Assembly (NCBI GenBank): GCA_951799445.1
Contig: OX637292.1
Location: 17,363,296 to 17,427,295 of the forward strand
Direction of reading: 5' to 3'
Length of the DNA stretch: 64,000 nt
DNA from: Pseudisothecium myosuroides
Lineage: Eukaryota; Streptophyta; Bryopsida; Hypnales; Lembophyllaceae
In this document: positions 60,752 through 64,000 of the stretch, piece after piece
How the letters are laid out: each line of letters starts with the position of its first letter
Position numbering within the stretch: position 1 is the first letter of the stretch
Made by a program: the position numbers and the translations under genes
The notes under the pieces: model-generated
The model's database searches: none
What the model was told of the DNA's origin: nothing
What the model saw: the letters and a program-made list of their open reading frames with translations, nothing else

Positions 60752-61701
60752 CCCCGAAAACACCGGCATGCGTTTTGACCGGCATGCGTTTTTTGGCTGT
60801 ATAGAAATTTTGGGCAGGTACATGTGACTAGAGATTTTCATATTTTAAGCTGAAATTTTAATAGAAGGTGGGTGCGAGGAATATCTTTCATATGCACTAA
60901 ATTTCAGCACATTTGGAAATAGGAGTCAAAAGTTATGGCCAAATATGTTACTTTTTTTGTAACTGGGCAGTCTGGGCAGCAAAAAAAATTTGACAAAATT
61001 TGATTTATTTATTTTTTAATATTTTTTTTCTTGTAGATTATATTTTTGTCTATCTAGAAAGCTTTGATTCATTTCATATGGATTTGTTATGAGATAGTTA
61101 TGGACATTCTTGTTTTTTGGGCAATTAGAGCATCTTCTTGAAAAAAATAACTTGTAGGATTCATTTCTGAATGCTCTTTTTGCAATTTCTCAAAAAAAAA
61201 AACTCTCATAGTTTAGTTTACTTGCGAGAACAATCTCACCATTGGGATTAGTGTATTTTAATTCCATCTAAAATATATTAATATTTTAGATTTTCCTTCT
61301 ATCTCGTACTTACTTTTACTTAATAAATTTTTTAGGAATGATAATTAAGTTTTTTTGAATATTTTTTTTTTCCCTAGACTCTCAACTCAATTCTCCACTA
61401 TAAATATTTAAAGTTCAAAACTCTGTAGTGCAAAAATTTTAAGTTAAAAATGTTTAAAGTCAAAAAATCTAGTCCCGCAATGTGCTGAAATACTTGTTTT
61501 TTCCACTTTAAATGCAGATATCTTGCAATCTGAGCGGTCAAAAATTCTGAAATTTTTTCCACACATTCTCATACTAGTTAGGTGTAAGATCCTATGGTTA
61601 GATGTGCAAAAAAAATGTTTTTCAAACTTTTTTACTTCTTGCTATAGAAATGGCAGTTTTGAGTGTTTTTTGGCAGAAAAAAGGCCTTGGGCCTTTAGGG
61701 G
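60752..61701. mobile_element. TTAA-flanked non-autonomous element (950 bp)
   Basis: Flanked by TTAA at 60748-60751 and 61702-61705. The left end begins CCCCGAAAACACCGGCATGC and has a short duplication of the ACCGGCATGCGTTTT block; the right end is GGGCCTTTAGGGG. Its left third matches 46168-47391 and the rest matches 20861-21845, so it is either a mosaic or the fuller parent form. Confidence 0.75.
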
Positions 61702-63030
61702 TTAAATTACAAGCAATAATTTCCAACCAAGCACGCTAAACCAATTCTGAAAATATGTAAATACAAGTAGTCCGAAATGTGCAACTTAAATACATGTCTA
61801 CAAAAGATGGTTTGACACAGTTATGAGTTGAACTTTAAAAGTTTATAGTATAAGGTAGAAGCACTAATAGTCAACCATGTCCAACATCCAACTTGTAGGG
61901 GTGTTGTAGTACCCAACCAAGGTTGCAAGAGATATCCAACCAAAGCTTGGAATATGTTTTTTTGGTCCTTTTCAACGTTGGGACTAACAAGGTTATGACA
62001 CATGTCCTGAAAGTAGTGAGTAAGAAAGTATGAATCAATGAGCGGGAAAATAGTTCTTGAATGATCAAAATTGGAAGACTCTAAATAATGGCTACTAATG
62101 AAATGCACTTTTTGGTTCCCAAAATTCACTATAAATCCAACTGTCCCTCATAGCAAATGTTACACATTTCTATATAAAATTCCCAAAACTCTTCTATTTT
62201 TTCTTTGAAATTCAATTTATTTTTATACATGAAAGTTTGCCCCTTGGCATGATTTCAATGTGGGGTTGGAATTTGAAAACAATTTTGGCAAATCTTCTCA
62301 AACTAGAATTGCTTTCGTTGACTTTGATGATGTTTACACTTCTATGTGAGTAGGATGAAACTACATTTTAGGAGAAACTTTGACTTGTGAGTAAGGAAAA
62401 ACAACATTTTAGGAATAGCTTTTGTCTTGTCAAATTGAAAGCAACCAAAAAGTTCAAGCCCAACGTTCAAATCAATTTTCAACACATTCAGAATTTGCTC
62501 TCCTGTTTTTTATGGGCCTCTCTATAATCAAGCTTGCAAACTTTTCCTAGACTCTCCCTTTGCAAATATTATACAATTCTGTATAAAGATTTGGAAAACA
62601 ATTTGTCTTTTGTGCAAACTTTGACCAAATTTTGAAGATGAAAGTCCATGATTACCCTTGTAACATTGCAACAACCAAAAAATGGTCGATGGATGACTTT
62701 CCATATTACTAATGTAAAGACAAAGAATGCAACTATTGCTCCATAAATTGAATTATTTTTGGCAAAGTACCGTAGTGATAGGTCTCGTCCTTTTAGAGCT
62801 AATTCTTAAACGCCATATTGGTGACCATGGAAATCATCCCTCTTGGTACCATGTGACATCATTTACTTTAAAAAAAAAATCAAAAGTACTCATTGGAGGT
62901 CAAACTATTGTGCAAGATCTCCCCTTTTGCGCAAAATTCCAAGGATGAACAATTGCACTTTTGTTCTACAAAGAAAGATTCTTTGTCATTCAGTTGGCCG
63001 AAAAACGGTTGCCACGTCGTTTAAAGTTAA

Positions 63031-63272
63031 TCCTTGAAAGGCCCTTAGGATCCTTGTTTACGACCTGTATTTAGCCTTATAACTCTTCAATTGTGGTTTA
63101 ATATATCAATTGTGATTTAATATATCAATTGTGATACATTGTTATTTATGTTCTATCATGATCATTAATTTACTTTGAATTGAAAAGTATTTGATCAATG
63201 TTTTTCTGATCAAATACCACCAAATACAAAGTATACCATACTGCTGCAGACGGTCTTTGGGCCCTTTTAGGA
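63031..63272. mobile_element. Small TTAA-flanked MITE (242 bp)
   Basis: Flanked by TTAA at 63027-63030 and 63273-63276. Ends TCCTTGAAAGGCCC and, reverse-complemented, TCCTAAAAGGGCCC. It abuts the segment related to the kinesin-intron MITE (62818-63026), with which it shares the TTAA at 63027, and the family-2 element starting at 63279. Confidence 0.65.
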
Positions 63273-63278
63273 TTAATC

Positions 63279-63586
63279 TAAGGTAGAAGCATCCATAGTC
63301 AACCACGCCCAATTCCCGATTGTTGAGTAAAATCTCTACTTTCTAGTACAAAATCTTCACTTTCTAGTACATTTTGGGTGTCTATCTTCAATTATCAGGA
63401 ATTGGTGCAATGCACTTTTTGCCTCCCAAAATTCATAGTAATTTCAATTTTGGGAAAAAAATTCTGAAATTTTTCTACCCCCATATTTCCTATCTTCCTA
63501 CATGGGAAAGTATTTCACCACCTCATATTTGCACATGATCTACTCCAAAACTCCTTAAATGATCGACTACGGGTGCTTCTACCTTA
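63279..63586. mobile_element. Family-2 MITE-like element, uninterrupted copy
   Basis: Left end TAAGGTAGAAGCATCCATAG; right end, reverse-complemented, TAAGGTAGAAGCACCCGTAG, with TCGATCA/TCAACCA continuing the match. A single TTAA at 63555-63558 marks the site that is occupied by a transposon in the 45.5-kb copy. Related left ends occur at about 40894 and 61851. Confidence 0.75.
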
Positions 63587-64000
63587 CCTTGTAATCTCCA
63601 AACTAATACCTCAACGAGGCCAAGTCCGTCAGCCCTTGGTCCAGGCCCCCGCCGTTCTACGGATGAAGAGGGAGATAACTTAACCCCCAGCCCCCTCCCC
63701 AACGCACCCATTCGAAATCCACATGGCGAGCTGCCAGCGGCGGAGCAGGATCCAGAGCCCCAACCAAGGCCAATCCACAGCCGTGGACCTGATAAGGCCA
63801 ATCGTGCGCCACTCGCTTCCTCCCTCCCCCACTCGCAACTGAAGGAGCCCCCCCAATTCCCGAAGACCCAATACGAGGCGCCCGAAGTTATATGCAAATC
63901 GCTCGTCCCGAGTCTCACCATCGCCATCGGAAGCTCGCTCACGTCGGGCTCAACAGGCGGAACCCGTAACCTACAGCAGGACAGGACAAGACTGAGGGGG

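Larger units (their letters stand above)
60269..64000. other. Downstream of APO: transposons and unassigned GC-rich end
   Basis: After the APO 3' UTR: a TTAA-type element (60752-61701), a family-2 left end (61851), a segment related to the kinesin-intron MITE (62818-63026), a small TTAA-flanked MITE (63031-63272), and a family-2 element (63279-63586). The last ~400 bp turn GC-rich. Open frames there (minus 63523-63942; a 39-codon plus frame from the ATG at 63724) have no recognisable domain. It may be the promoter, leader or first exon of a gene beyond the window. Confidence 0.55.

Noticed and set aside
1..64000. CRISPR arrays, bacterial operons, phage or viral genes
   Set aside because: Looked for and not seen. 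Genes are intron-split and plant-like, and the repeats are transposons or satellites rather than spacer arrays.

Overview
This window looks like nuclear DNA of a land plant or close streptophyte relative. The genes are split by short introns with canonical GT/AG junctions. Two products carry likely chloroplast transit peptides (an S1-domain RNA-binding protein and an APO protein), and one is the plant-type Golgi beta-1,2-xylosyltransferase. The gene-free DNA is very A+T-rich and full of small inverted-repeat transposons. I cannot name the species. A kinesin that most resembles the KIF12/kinesin-16 type hints at a lineage with flagellated sperm (seed-free plant or streptophyte alga), but that is inference.

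Layout. 1-814: the last two exons of an IMP dehydrogenase gene (+). 815-9217: no gene; repeats, including a truncated TTAA-type element and a pair of ~300-bp inverted-repeat elements. 9218-14114: a TPR-SET protein gene (-, four coding exons), probably with a 5' UTR exon near 16.5 kb, a 5-copy minisatellite in the UTR intron, and four spaced palindromes near 17.1 kb. 17.3-26.4 kb: A+T-rich desert with nested transposons. 26472-34074: a 12-exon kinesin (+, 647 aa). 34972-38905: a 10-exon chloroplast S1-domain protein (-, 377 aa), convergent with the kinesin. 39-49 kb: a second desert with transposons, a 793-bp tandem duplication, a tRNA-derived SINE candidate and a multi-level nested insertion. 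49029-52055: XYLT (+, 3 exons, 547 aa). 52.6-56.5 kb: a large foldback element, a 9-bp minisatellite of about 780 bp inside a transposon, and a TTAA-flanked element with perfect ends. 57508-60268: an APO gene (+, 4 exons, 476 aa). 60.3-64 kb: more transposons and an unassigned GC-rich stretch.

How the genes relate. They are independently transcribed housekeeping genes: purine synthesis, chromatin or protein methylation, microtubule transport, chloroplast RNA handling, N-glycan maturation and chloroplast intron splicing / photosystem I assembly. SRRP1-like and APO both serve chloroplast gene expression but are 19 kb apart with no sign of joint control.

Most notable signal. One family of non-autonomous elements has ends reading TTAA-CCCCTAAAG...CTTTAGGGG-TTAA. 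One copy interrupts another repeat, and two uninterrupted copies of that repeat in this window carry a single TTAA at the junction. That is direct internal evidence for a TTAA target-site duplication, as in piggyBac (or Sola3-type) transposition. At least eight bounded copies are present, two of them inside introns of active-looking genes.
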